Shown: piece by piece, positions 35,150-45,527 of the stretch
How positions within the stretch are numbered: the stretch's first letter is position 1
Layout: each line of letters begins with the position of its first letter
From: Liolophura sinensis
Lineage: Eukaryota; Mollusca; Polyplacophora; Chitonida; Chitonidae
Reading direction: 5' to 3'
Length of the DNA stretch: 64,000 nucleotides
Assembly: GCF_032854445.1 (NCBI RefSeq)
Contig: NC_088306.1
Coordinates: 9,634,193-9,698,192 of the forward strand
Position numbers and translations under genes: made by a program
Notes under the pieces: generated by a model
Database searches by the model: none
What the model saw: the letters and a program-made list of their open reading frames with translations, nothing else
What the model was told of the DNA's origin: nothing

Positions 35150-36795
35150 CCCGTGTCCAGTTCCCTAGTATGTTACCCGCTCAGACTAGGACCCGGGGAA
35201 GAAATAAAAGGGACTTTAATCAAGTTTGTGGAGGATAATAAACTGAAAGCAGCTTTCTTACTCTCAGCCGTGGGCAGCGTCACCAAAGCTACATTACGCA
35301 TGGCCGATTCCAGCACAGTAAGTAAGAATGCATTACGCGAAAAGGGCCGTAAGTTCTGACTTAATACATAGGCCTACATGTCGTATACAACTGTCATCTT
35401 TAAATCTTATCTTGAGTCATCAAATTTTTGCTCAAAGATCACAAACTTTAACAAGAATGCAGCTAACCACATGTTTGACAGTAATTTGTATGAATATCCA
35501 TATTTGAAGCCAAAGTTCAAACTGAATAACGACATGAATAGGCAGAGCGACATAGCTGTTTGTTCATAGTTTTTTTTTTTTGGATTGGTGTTTTACGCCG
35601 TACTCAAGAATATTTCACTTATACGACGGCGGCCAGCATTATGGTGGGTGGAAACCGGGCAGAGCCCGGCGGAAACCCACGACCATCCGCAGGTTGATGC
35701 CAGACCTTCCCACGTACGGCCAGAGTGGAAGCCATCATGAGCTGGTCTTGAACTCACAGCGACCGCATTGGTGAGAGGCTTCTGGGTCACTACGCTGCGC
35801 TAGCGCGCTAACCGACTGAGCCACGGAGGCCCCTGTTCATAGTTCATGTAACAGAAACTTTCAGCTAATTTTTGCGGGGGACCTCCGTGGCTCAGTTAGT
35901 TAGCGTGCTAACGTAGAGCAATGACCCAGGAGCCTCTCACCAATGCGATCGCTGTGAGTCCAAGTTCAGCTCATGTTGGCTTCCTGTCCAGCCGTACGTG
36001 GGAATGTCTTCAGCAACCTGCGGATGGTCGTGGGTTTCCCCCGGGCTCTGCCCGGTGTCTACCCACCATAATGCTGGCCAGCGTTGTATAAGTGAAATAT
36101 TCTTGAATACGGCATCAAACACCAATCAAATAAATAAATCGCTAAAATTAATCAATTCAACATAGTTTTGTCTCCAAAATCAAATTAATAATGCGTTTAA
36201 ATTGCACCGAAATTTGCTCTTTCGTATGCGAAAAGATTGAGGAATTAGGGTTTCATAGTTAGTTGCTATTCTGTTTACAAGGGGAAAGTTTGCAAAGGGA
36301 TGGCGTCAACATGAATCAATGCCATATATTGGTATATCTTCTGGTATTCTGTGAGGAATTGCCAACTCAAGTGAAATTTACGCCAAAGCATGAAAAGCAT
36401 AGGCGTTTCCTCTCTGAAGAAAGATACAACATATGTTATTTTTGTATTAAAAGGCGAAAGGCGATTTCTGAATATTGGCTGGCCCAAAATTTATACACTT
36501 TCACATTGAATACTACGGACTCTTTTTTTTTTTTCTTCTCGTCCCCCAGATATCAACTTTCCAAGGTCCGTTTGAGATCGTCTCCCTTGTCGGAACATTG
36601 TCACACGGGGGACACCTGCACGTGGCGTTGTCAGACGCCGAGGGGAAAATGTTAGGTGGTCACGTGATCGGCGATATGGAGGTGTACACGACGGCAGAGG
36701 TCGTAATTGGTGAATGCAGTGAAGCTGTGTTCCGGAGAGAACCGGATTCACAAACTGGTTATGACGAGTTGGTCGTCACACGGAAGACGAATTAG
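35150..36795 (+). CDS. PPC/DUF296-domain protein (5'-partial model)
   Basis: Two exons are clear: 35150-35317 (acceptor ttttgtag, donor gtaagt) and 36550-36795 (acceptor cccccag, stop TAG). Both are in phase 0 and together encode 137 residues. The sequence matches the PPC fold known from plant AT-hook AHL proteins and from free-standing bacterial and invertebrate proteins: CYPLRLGPGEE, then LKAAFLLSAVGSVTKATLR, then FEIVSLVGTLS, GGHLHVALSDAEG, GGHVIGDMEVYTTAEVVIGE and GYDELVV. There is no AT-hook in these exons. The protein is probably small, soluble and oligomeric; no activity can be assigned. An in-frame stop sits at the upstream acceptor, so an earlier exon supplies the start. The exon junction lacks a few residues common in the family, so a short middle exon may have been missed. 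It diverges from MSRB. Confidence 0.88.
35561..35844 (-). mobile_element. Meta-type tRNA SINE, full length, with 11-bp TSD
   Basis: Well-preserved reverse copy (about 35572-35833) in the PPC-gene intron. The direct repeat tgttcatagtt flanks it (35561-35571 and 35834-35844). Confidence 0.95.
35876..36139 (+). mobile_element. Meta-type tRNA SINE, full length
   Basis: Forward copy only about 30 bp from the previous reverse copy, so the two form an inverted pair inside one intron. Head, B box, body and AAAT tail are all present. Confidence 0.93.
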
Positions 36796-36830
36796 ACTTG
36801 AAGACATTTCCTTCAATTTATCAACCAACT

Positions 36831-36994
36831 TCATGTAACACGAGGGGCCTCCGTGGCTCAGTTGGTTAGCGCGCTAGCGCAGCGTAACGACCCAGGAGTC
36901 TCTCACCAATGCGGTCGTTGTGAGTTCAAGTCCAGCTCATGCTGGCCTCCTCTCCGGCCGTATGTGAGAAGGTCTCTCTGATCATGTAACACGA
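36831..36994 (+). mobile_element. SINE truncated at its 3' end but flanked by a 13-bp TSD
   Basis: The intact head and first half (36844-36978) stop after ggccgtatgtgagaaggtct, with no body end and no AAAT tail. Both sides carry tcatgtaacacga (36831-36843, 36982-36994). It lies about 40 bp after the stop of the PPC gene, in its 3' UTR. Confidence 0.9.
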
Positions 36995-37335
36995 TTTATC
37001 CCAATTTCACCGAACCACACAAATCGTCTACAAATCTCTTAGTTGTTTTAAAAAAAAAGAAATGGCTAAGGAATATCTCAGCTTTTCCTGTGGCTATTTT
37101 TCGTAACACGATTTTGTAGTGTAAAGATGAGCAACCGATTTTAAAGCAAAATGCTCATTTAGTATTTGTATAAGTAAGCAGGCTCGAGTGCCGAAAAAAT
37201 TTATATTGCCAGTCTTTTCTTGAATGCCACGTCGAAGAACAGACACGACGCGATCACAGTATACTAACATCGGATTTCACCTGAAGGGGTGGGGGATGGG
37301 AACTACTATGAGGTTCGGATTGGAGTGGGGTTAGA

Positions 37336-37355
37336 GGGTGGGGTGGTCGGGAGGG
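37336..37355 (+). other. Potential G-quadruplex
   Basis: GGGTGGGGTGGTCGGGAGGG fits the four-tract rule with loops of 1, 5 and 1. It sits in a locally G-rich 80 bp. Confidence 0.5.
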
Positions 37356-38261
37356 TCCAATATCCCACTGTGCCTTGCACTGAGAAATGGAAGTAGACCT
37401 ACAAAGTTAAGACTGTCATTGTAATTCTTCTTGATAGTTCCATGATGTAAAACCAAAGTTATCCAAGTAGATCCTTGTGACAAACATTTATATTCAAGTC
37501 ATTATTTTTTAAAGGAAACAAATTTGGATAACAAAAGAAGGGGGCATTACAAAACAGCATGGTTAAAGTCATGTTTTGAGTGCACCGCATGATATACAAT
37601 ATCTTCATTCAGTCACTTGCGATTTCTTTCAAGGACTTTGCTGACAGTGGTTCGAATGGAAACCTTACCGGCTGGCTCTAACTCAGGCATCAGTTGTTCA
37701 ATGATTCGAATCCAGCGTTCACTCACTCAGCCAAGTTGTGGTGTTTCGTCACGAAATCACGTAAATGTCAAGGTGAGATAGTTTCCATCATGTTAGTGAA
37801 CTTGTGTCGAGTATTATGATGTAATGTTGTAATACAGCGATCAACAAGTACGTAAATAAACATTATAACAATTAAGGGTGTATCACGAAACCAATATTTC
37901 ACCAAAAAAAAACATGCAAGAGAAAAGGAGGATGGATGAATCCTAAACTACCGCGAAATATGTGTATAACTCATGCTTTGTCTAGTTGGCAGTATTCAAG
38001 CTGAAGGGCATTGAGAGTGTGGACATGTGTTAAAGGACAAAAACTGTACAAAGAAAGAACGCAAAACTATATATGTGAATTTGTTTTGAAAGATGTACAT
38101 ATATTCATAATTAAACCGAAAAAGAATTGATGAAAAAAATTACCAAGACAATTTGTATTCAATATATTAAAACAGGTCCTTTTACCACGTACATTAAATT
38201 CTTGTAAACAAACAAACATAAGTCGCTATTGACAATCATCATGGCAGTTACAAAACTTTTA

Positions 38262-38345
38262 TCACGGCAGATATTAGACAGCCGTTAGACATTCATCACG
38301 GCAGATATTAGACAGCCGTTAGACATTCATCACGGCAGATATTAT
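38262..38345. repeat. 34-bp tandem repeat, 2.5 copies
   Basis: cggcagatattagacagccg plus ttagacattcatca, repeated. Confidence 0.85.
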
Positions 38346-38636
38346 AGATTTATCATGACAACCACTAAGCATGCATCTTCACTCTTGTTCGAGAACAACA
38401 GAACAGCTCCATACGGCTGTGACCGCTTCTTTTCCGTCACTCAACCTTCCCGTTTGTAATTGCTGCTGTGGAGGATCCGGGTGTTAAAGACACCACTTCC
38501 TCAAGTCCGTCAACGGTTAGAGACCCCCATGATTTGGTGCCGCCCAACATCTGGAGGATGCCGCGCCCGATCCGAGCAGCTGGCTCCCTCCTGCCAGCTC
38601 GGGGATTTGTGAGCACCATACTTACAGTCATCATTC

Positions 38637-40674
38637 CTACACAGATGGTGTAGTATTTCGTATTCTCTCACACTTGATACCATCAAGCCGACAGAGTGCT
38701 TTGTTTGTGTCACATCTGTGATTGACAACTTTGTTACATTTTAGACCGTCCAGGCGACATAGCGCTTTGTTGCTGTCACACACGTGACGCGGTTTTTTGT
38801 CACATTTCTCGCAGCGTACGCTATCTGTTCCGCAGAGCAGCTCGAATTCCAGTAAACGGCCAGTTTTTAGAGCATCATTTTCGGATCCTTCAAAGTCCAA
38901 GTCTGGCCACCTGCCATTCTGTTCAGCGACATCTTCTTGTTCTCTCTGAAAGGCCACGTTGATTGGAAAGTTTTCTGACCGCAAATAAATAGCGACGAGA
39001 ATGGATGTTTCCAAGTTCACGTCTGACGAGCGTGATGCTTGATTGGAGAAGCCTGGGGAGTCTGATGCAGGTCGTTGTTTTGGGCGATCTGATGGCGCAT
39101 GTGCGATATCCTTTCCCCTGATACAGTCAGATGGCTCTTTGAGCATCCTGTGAGAACTGGAAAAGAAGCCAGGATCGCGATACTCGCATGTCTCTCCAGC
39201 GACTGCTGCACTTTCTGTAATACGACGTGTTCTTAGTGACTCCTTGACCCTTGCTTGATCACATAGCCTAGACTTGGAGCTGTGGTTCTCAGCGGACGCG
39301 GATTTCTTATCAGTTCTTTTATCCGAGAAAAGGTCAACAGAAGGCGAAAGCATGACTGGACCCTTGTGAAGGCTTCGGGGAAACTTCTCTTGACTCACTT
39401 GTATTGGTATCGGGTCGTTCTTGAAGAAAGTGGCGAGTATTTTCCTCTCTGCCAGAAAGGCGCCGTTGAAAATATTCTCTATTAACATGTCAAAATGATC
39501 CTGAAGGTCTCCATCGCGGGCGAGTTTTGTCGAGATACAACGAGATTTGGCACACCGGTGCTCGCCCCTCACTGAGCACATCTTTACCAAAACACTCGGT
39601 ACAGGTATAGACAAAGGCTGACATCTTCTATTAACTTGTCGCCGGCCTTTTTCCTTTTCATCTTCAAAACTGTCAAGTCTGCTGTTGCTTCCCACAAGAC
39701 TATCATCTGAGGCATCTCCCGGCCTCCTCTCATCAACACTGTGTGGATGCGTATAAAAGTTTAATAAGTAGTGACAACTCGTTTTGTCTTCCGGACAAAA
39801 GTCTAGAGCACTAAGCTCGAAAAACACTTCGGTCAACCAGGGAGGCTGGTCTCCACCATCCGGTGAAACCTGGAACACATGAAGTAGAACACGTTTCTTC
39901 CTGACCACAGTTATCTTAGAGTAAAATGGCATGCAGCAGATTTATTTTAATATTTAAACTACGTATTGACACAGATGTTCTTTCCACCCATTAGCGTGGC
40001 AATTCATGTCAGCGATCATATATCATCTCTAATAACGTATGTTCACGCTAGTCCACTTGCATTAAGGTTAACGGTGTAAGTGCATTAACTTCATTACTCA
40101 GTAAAACGTAAAAGACTAACTTATATATCAATAAATGCATAAGTGATGCCAATGGCGACCTTAAGGCTTTGGAGGTAGTAAACAATATTATCAATAACAA
40201 TGAAAGTCAGTCTCTCTAAAGAATCCCTTTTGTGGTGTTATGTATAACAGGCCGCAATTGTTACCGATTTTACACGAAATACTTCACGCATCAATGTCCT
40301 CCATACACAGTGAGGAATACAGAGACTGCATCTATTTTGGTTTTGTTTGCTCATTAGACAAATACACACGCAGTTCTGATAGATAGCAAATAAATTGAAG
40401 CTTTGTTCTTAATTTGTAGACTCAGAAAAACTCGTACCTTGTGAACGACACTGCGCGGGAGAATGCCGTTAGGATCGGTGACCCAGCCCTCTAGTGACGT
40501 CATTGTCAGAGCATCCCTATGATCCATAAGTGAGCTCAGAGTTTTGGCCACCACAACCCTCTGACTAAACATAACCAAACCAGGCCTCTCAAACCTACAC
40601 CGTCGACTCCTGCTTCTAAATGAGAGTCTCTTCTTTACCCAAGGGACTAACGATTTTCGTTTAGTTCCGTGCAT
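38637..40674 (-). CDS. Unrecognised protein with duplicated C-terminal Cys motif, two exons
   Basis: Minus-strand exons 40438-40674 and 38637-39869 join in phase 0 (donor AAG|gtacga, acceptor ttccag|GTT) to give 489 residues. ATG at 40674 has an in-frame stop 30-40 bases upstream. I do not recognise the family. The N-terminus is basic (KRKSLVPWVKKRLSFRSRSR). A compact, probably folded region follows across the exon junction (TSLEGWVTDPNGILPRSVVH, then PPWLTEVFFELSALDFCPED, YLLNFYTHP). A long Ser- and charge-rich middle comes next. The tail holds CEKC followed by two 22-residue units containing NKALCRLDG(L/I)KC, a plausible metal-binding arrangement. The two units differ at most third codon positions yet encode nearly the same residues, which argues for a real, selected protein. 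CRE sites lie 170-185 bp upstream. The gene follows the next entry on the same strand by 445 bp. Confidence 0.75.
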
Positions 40675-40842
40675 TTTCTCAGCGATTGTCAAATTATTGG
40701 AACATCCAGACTATGGTCGATGACACAAGACAAATGATTCATGGTCTACAAAGATCGTATGTATAGCTCCAACAGAAAGTGAAACCAACGACACACTTGC
40801 CACCGCTGTCTTCGAACAAAGGCGTTTGAATGTCGAAATTGA

Positions 40843-40859
40843 TGACGTCACTGACGTCA
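40843..40859. promoter_or_regulatory. Two adjacent CRE palindromes upstream of the 38.6-40.7 kb gene
   Basis: TGACGTCA at 40843-40850 and again at 40852-40859, one base apart. A related gggacgtcac lies at 40900-40909, and a further TGACGTCA lies inside the first exon (40496-40503). They lie 169-185 bp upstream of the ATG on the minus strand and in the 445-bp gap between two genes, where a promoter is expected. Confidence 0.6.
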
Positions 40860-41118
40860 TATACCCTTCTCGTCTCGAAACTGCGATGACACGCAAAGTG
40901 GGACGTCACAAGTAAATAGGCTGCCATGCAGAAATGTCATGACGTTGACATTTATAACATTTTTGGACCGTGTAAATTAAACATTTCCAGTGGTATGAGT
41001 GCGTCATGGTGAAAGTCAAAACTGGCCGAAGTGGATGTGCCTGATCAAAGTTTCTAAATGAAAGCAGAACTAAACTGTTGAGGAAGTAGAAAAAAAAGAG
41101 TGGTCAATATTGCCAGCG

Positions 41119-44100
41119 TTACCAGCAGTGGTACACATTTGAGCCGGGCCTTCGCTTACAGCACAAATGAAGGTTCTCCAACTTTTCACTGATTTCATTC
41201 ACTTCGGTATCAGCCGAATTTCGGTATAAAGCTGGAGTTTGAGACTGGCACGTATTCAGCCTCTCATTGTTGTTAAGCTCTCGGTGAATCCACTCTGCCT
41301 TAGTGCCCGCAAACGCAGACTTCTTGTCCTGATTCGATTTTCTGACAAAGTGCAAGTTTTCCAGCATATTAATAATGTGGACAATATCCGCATCGACAGG
41401 AGAGATTTTGTAACGAGGAATTTCCACCTCCTCAGCCATCAACAACACATCGCCATCGTGGTGTCGCCTCGTCAAGCGCTCGCTTCTCCGCCGGACCATG
41501 TCCTCTTTCTGTGTTCCGCCACTTCTCCCCACCTTTATCTCTCCGTCATCGACGGTGGCATCGCCAGCAGCGTCTTGCCTTTGTTGGCCGGAAGTGCTTG
41601 TTGTACCACGGGGTGAGCAAGGTACGTCTTTCCAGAGAGAAAGGCATTTTTCGCTGAAAGTGCACGAAGGAAGCTGTAAACAGACAACGATATACATGAA
41701 CAATGTAGATTTGTTTTAGTGAGTGTCATAATACGGTATATGTATTCGGAGATAACTTTGACGTTGGGCTTGTCAAAATTTTGTTCTTGCGATAAATCGA
41801 CAGACAGACGGTAAGAAACATCTCTAACTGGAGACGTATTTTGTGGACAATTTTTGTCTCAAACGCTCCAACGGTGAGTCAGGCTTTGAAATGGAGCGCA
41901 CCGTGACGTTGGTCTGGGCCCATCCTTGGACGAGCAAAGTTTTATAAAACGCAACGACAGAATAATTTGAGAATAAGCATATGGAATTGTTTGGCATATG
42001 GAGCTAATTACGCAGATATACATGTACAAATTCATTTCCTGTGTCGTATGTTACAAAGGAAAAACTGCTGAATTATTAATTAGTGGTACTCTTCTCCGTC
42101 GCAAGAAATACTCTGTTGTGCTAAAAAGTTGTACTTAACGAAGGCACAAGTACATCCTTATCTTGGATTACAAGGTATTCTCTGTGGGGTTATAAGTAAT
42201 ACTCTGTTGTGCTAAAAGTTATACTCAACGAAGGCACAAGTACATCCTTATCTTGGATTATAAGGTATTCTCTGCGGCGTTATAAGTAATACTCTGTTGT
42301 CTTAAAAGTTATACTCAACGAAGGCACAAGTACATCCTTATCTTGGATTACAAGGTATTCTCTGCGGGGTTATAAGCAATACTCTGTTGTGATAAAGGTT
42401 ATACTCAACGAAGGCACAAGTAATACTCTGTTGTCTTAAAAGTTATACTCAACGAAGGCACAAGTACATCCTTATCTTGGATTACAAGGTATTCTCTGCG
42501 GCGTTATAAGTAATACTCTGTTGTGATAAAGGTAATACTCAACGAAGGCACAAGGACATCCTTATCTTGGATTACAAGGTATTCTCTGCGGCGTTATAAG
42601 TAATACTCTGTTGTGATAAAGGTAATACTCAACGAAGGCACAAGGACATCCTTATCTTGGATTACAAGGTATTCTCTGCGGCGTTGTAAGTAATACTCTG
42701 TTGTGATAAAGGTAATACTCAACGAAGGCACAAGTACATCGTTATCTTGGATTACACGTTTTCGCCGCGTTGTAACCAATACCTTGTTGTCTTGAAAGTT
42801 CTACTCAAGGGAGGTATAAATGGATCGCTGTGGTGGATTAAATTGATACTCTGCTGTGTTACAAGTAATACTTTGTTTACTTAAAATGGTGACAATATAC
42901 TTTGTGTACTATACTTTACGAGTATCGGTACAGTAGTATTTTAGATTAGGAGGAATAGTCTGCTTCATGACAAGAAACATTTTACTGTGATTGTTCATAG
43001 CCTGAAATTTGCCAAAATGTTCAATGAGTATATTCACCTGGGCATAACCGGAAGCTGATTGAGTGGTGACGGGCTTAATCTCGTCACCCAGGCCCCCACT
43101 GTGCCCATACTGTGGGTAGCTGTCTCTTTTAATGTGGATGCTGTCAGAAAGTCGACGTTCCCTGGTCTCTTCACTCTCACTAGTTGTATCCGATATATGA
43201 ACATTGCGGAACCTTTCCACGATTCCGTTCATGTCCACATCGTTCTTTCCACGGTTGTCATCGCTTATATGGACATTCTGTAGTTTTGTGATGATTTCAT
43301 CTAAATCATCACTTTGGTCGTCAAATAGGTGAATTTTCTCTAGCTGGTTTGTGATTTCCTCAATGTCAACCTCGTGCTGTTTACGGCGTTTGGCTGCATT
43401 GCTTATGTGAAAACTGTTGAGTTTTTCCACAATTTTGTCCATTTCAGGATCTACTTGAACTTCACGGGGAACACCCTAGAGACAAAGAAAACGATGTGAT
43501 GTGTATGTTCTTCTTCTAAGGACAAAGAAAACAATGAGATGTAAATATTACCTCAAAGACACAGAAAACGATGTGATGTAAATATTCTATCAAGGACACT
43601 GAAAACGATGTGATGTAAATATTCTGTCAAGGACTCACAAAACGGTGTGATGTAAATATTCTATCACGGGCACAGAAAACGATGTGATGTAAATATTAAT
43701 ATAGGTAATGTGAAAATAATAAATAACTGACATAAGCATCCAGATACACTATCCTCACTCATACCACGGCGGCCAGTATTGATTGTGGTCATGCAGGCCA
43801 GAGCATGAGGGAAACTCACGACCATCCGCCGTTTGGCGATACACCTTCCCACGTACAGTCGGAGAGAAAGCCAGCATGAGCAGCATTTTCTTAAGCTCAC
43901 AGCGACAGCATTAATGAGTGGCACTTGAGTCATTGTGGCGCGATGGCACGCTAACCACCTCGGCGACTATTGTAATTGATACTCTACTGCATATGATTCC
44001 CCGCCGTTTAGAACTTCAATTTAATAAATAATTAACAAATGACAATAACAATGAAAGCATGCTTTTGGTTTTGTTATGAAGTTTTTATAGATCGGACAGA

Positions 44101-44504
44101 TAAGTCTACACAAGGAACCAAAATGCCCGTAGGTATCCAATATTAGAAACAATATCCAAGTTTTTGATCAACGGGTTGAAAACATAAGTATCTTTTTGTA
44201 TTTGACACATTTGTCAAAGAGTATACGATTCCTTGCCACCTGGATGCAACCAGATGTATGTCTACATCTGATAGCTTGTAAGGTTAGGTTTACGTCTTTT
44301 AATCTGTTTGGGAGTGTGAAGTTTTTGTACAGTGAGGCCCAGCAGAGAATATCCTACCCTGTACTTCTGATGACAAGGAGCTTACCGTTCTGAAAGTTTT
44401 ATGCCAATACACCAGCTATAAATGCATCAAAAACACGTCTAACAGCAAGAGACTTATAGGCCTACCTCAAATTCGCCCTTCACTTGCATTCCCTGACTTG
44501 ACAT
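41119..44504 (-). CDS. Unrecognised protein with six copies of a short helical motif, three exons
   Basis: Minus-strand exons 44466-44504 (ATG, MSSQGMQVKGEFE, donor gtaggc), 43038-43475 and 41119-41673 (stop TAA) join in phase 0 throughout and give 343 residues. I do not recognise the family. The protein carries six copies of a roughly 16-residue motif, e.g. MDKIVEKLNSFHIS, DIEEITNQLEKIHL, DLDEIITKLQNVHIS, MNGIVERFRNVHIS, DIVHIINMLENLHF and EVNEISEKLENLHL. The consensus is acidic-x-x-I-x-x-(K/R/M)-(L/F)-x-(N/K/S)-(hydrophobic)-H-(I/L/F). The first four are spaced by about 20-27 residues in exon 2; two are in exon 3. Each looks like a short amphipathic helix, perhaps a repeated docking peptide. 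The linkers are charged and probably disordered. A CRE lies 85 bp upstream of the ATG. The large intron holds a 90-bp minisatellite. The exon 1 assignment is the least certain part. Confidence 0.7.
42104..42790. repeat. 90-bp minisatellite, about 7.5 copies
   Basis: ctctgttgtg recurs at 42111, 42202, 42292, 42382, 42426 (a half-step), 42516, 42606 and 42696. The unit includes caacgaaggcacaagtacat and cttatcttggattacaaggt. It is intronic to the 41.1-44.5 kb gene. Confidence 0.93.
43479..43701. repeat. Tandem repeat, about 43-bp unit, 5 copies
   Basis: gaaaacgatgtgatgtaaat (with attctatcaaggacac) repeats with small changes. It abuts the acceptor of the exon that starts at 43475. Confidence 0.88.
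43755..43970 (-). mobile_element. Diverged SINE lacking its tail
   Basis: Body (cggcggccagtattgattgt, acgaccatccgccgtttggc, cagtcggagagaaagccagc) and head (ctaaccacctcggcgac) are recognisable in reverse orientation. Confidence 0.7.
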
Positions 44505-44588
44505 CAGCGCCAAATTGATTTACACAAGTTGTCTATCATCAGTTATGTACACTATGCACATTTGGTTGACGATTGCCAATGCCTTTGT

Positions 44589-44596
44589 TGACGTCA
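44589..44596. promoter_or_regulatory. CRE palindrome upstream of the 41.1-44.5 kb gene
   Basis: TGACGTCA 85 bp upstream of the proposed ATG (44504, minus strand). A half site, aacgtcat, lies at 44607-44614. Confidence 0.55.
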
Positions 44597-44789
44597 CAAT
44601 TATCAAACGTCATCGACGTCCTGGCGGATGTCGCGTTGGACGTTGCGTAGCTTCTCTAATACTCACCAAGGAAGATAACTCTTGTACATGTGGAACGTCG
44701 GCGATCTTTAGTCTCAGCAACGTTTGCAGATTACGCCATTAAGTGTCCTGCATTTTAAATATTTTTACTTGCCGTTGATAAATTCTTTA

Positions 44790-45040
44790 GCTATTTATTT
44801 ATTTATTTTTGGTGATTGGTGTTTTATGCCGCACTCAAGAATATTTCCGATGGGAGAAAACCGGGCAGAGCCCGGGGGAAAGCCACGACCATCCACAGGT
44901 TGTTTGAAGACCTTCCCACTTACTGACGGAGGGGAAGCCATCGTGAGCTGGGGTTGAACTCACAGCGATCGCATTGGTGAGAGCCTCTTGGATTATTGCG
45001 CCGTGCTGGCGTGCTGATCCCCCTGCCCCCTCGGCCCCGG
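44790..45040 (-). mobile_element. Meta-type tRNA SINE, diverged, internal deletion
   Basis: Reverse copy. The stretch between atatttc and gatgggag lacks about 30 bp of body. The head is diverged. Confidence 0.82.
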
Positions 45041-45382
45041 TAGGTATTTACCACCATGTCCAAGAACATTCCATATGTGATGACTGTTTAACTTCCTAAA
45101 AAGCCACATGTTCCATATGTGACGGCTGATATATGTAGGAGATGAGGACAACAGGAAAGGAGGAAACCAAAGCACCTCAAACTGCGCCTGTCGCAACTTC
45201 TATGACTATATATATGTATGATGAAGCTATACACGTCAGCATGCTAATTGCGCTTAGCGTAGGTTTCCAATTTTGGGAAACACGCCCGGACAATATTCCA
45301 TGTAATACTTATGTCCCTTACTCTTGTTTTCTCTTAGATTTCCTGTTTTCCAAGATGTGTCCAATTCAACTGTTGTATTAAT

Positions 45383-45527
45383 TATTCATTTGATTTGGGT
45401 TTTACGCCGTACTCAAAAATATTTCACTTATACGACGGCAGCCGGCATTGTGGTGGGTGGAAACCTGGCAGGGCTCGGGGGAAACCCACGACCTTCTCCA
45501 GATGGCTGGCGGATTTCCCTACGTACG
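45383..45527 (-). mobile_element. SINE, 5'-truncated
   Basis: Tail and body only: ggttttacgccgtactcaaa ... gggggaaacccacgacct, ending near ctacgtacg. Confidence 0.85.

Larger units (their letters stand above)
36796..38636. other. Spacer between PPC gene and the unrecognised minus-strand gene
   Basis: No gene is recognised. Contents: the 3'-truncated SINE, a G-rich stretch, a three-copy short repeat at 38262-38345, and an AATAAA near 37857 that could end the PPC transcript. Two open stretches on the minus strand between 38437 and 38634 follow the stop of the next gene but could not be tied to it. Confidence 0.5.

Noticed and set aside
38437-38634. Extra minus-strand coding exon (TVDGLEEVVSLTPGSSTAAI...) after the Cys-motif gene
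   Set aside because: The codon use looks plausible, but no in-phase donor in the upstream exon or convincing acceptor could be found, and the upstream frame ends in stop codons.
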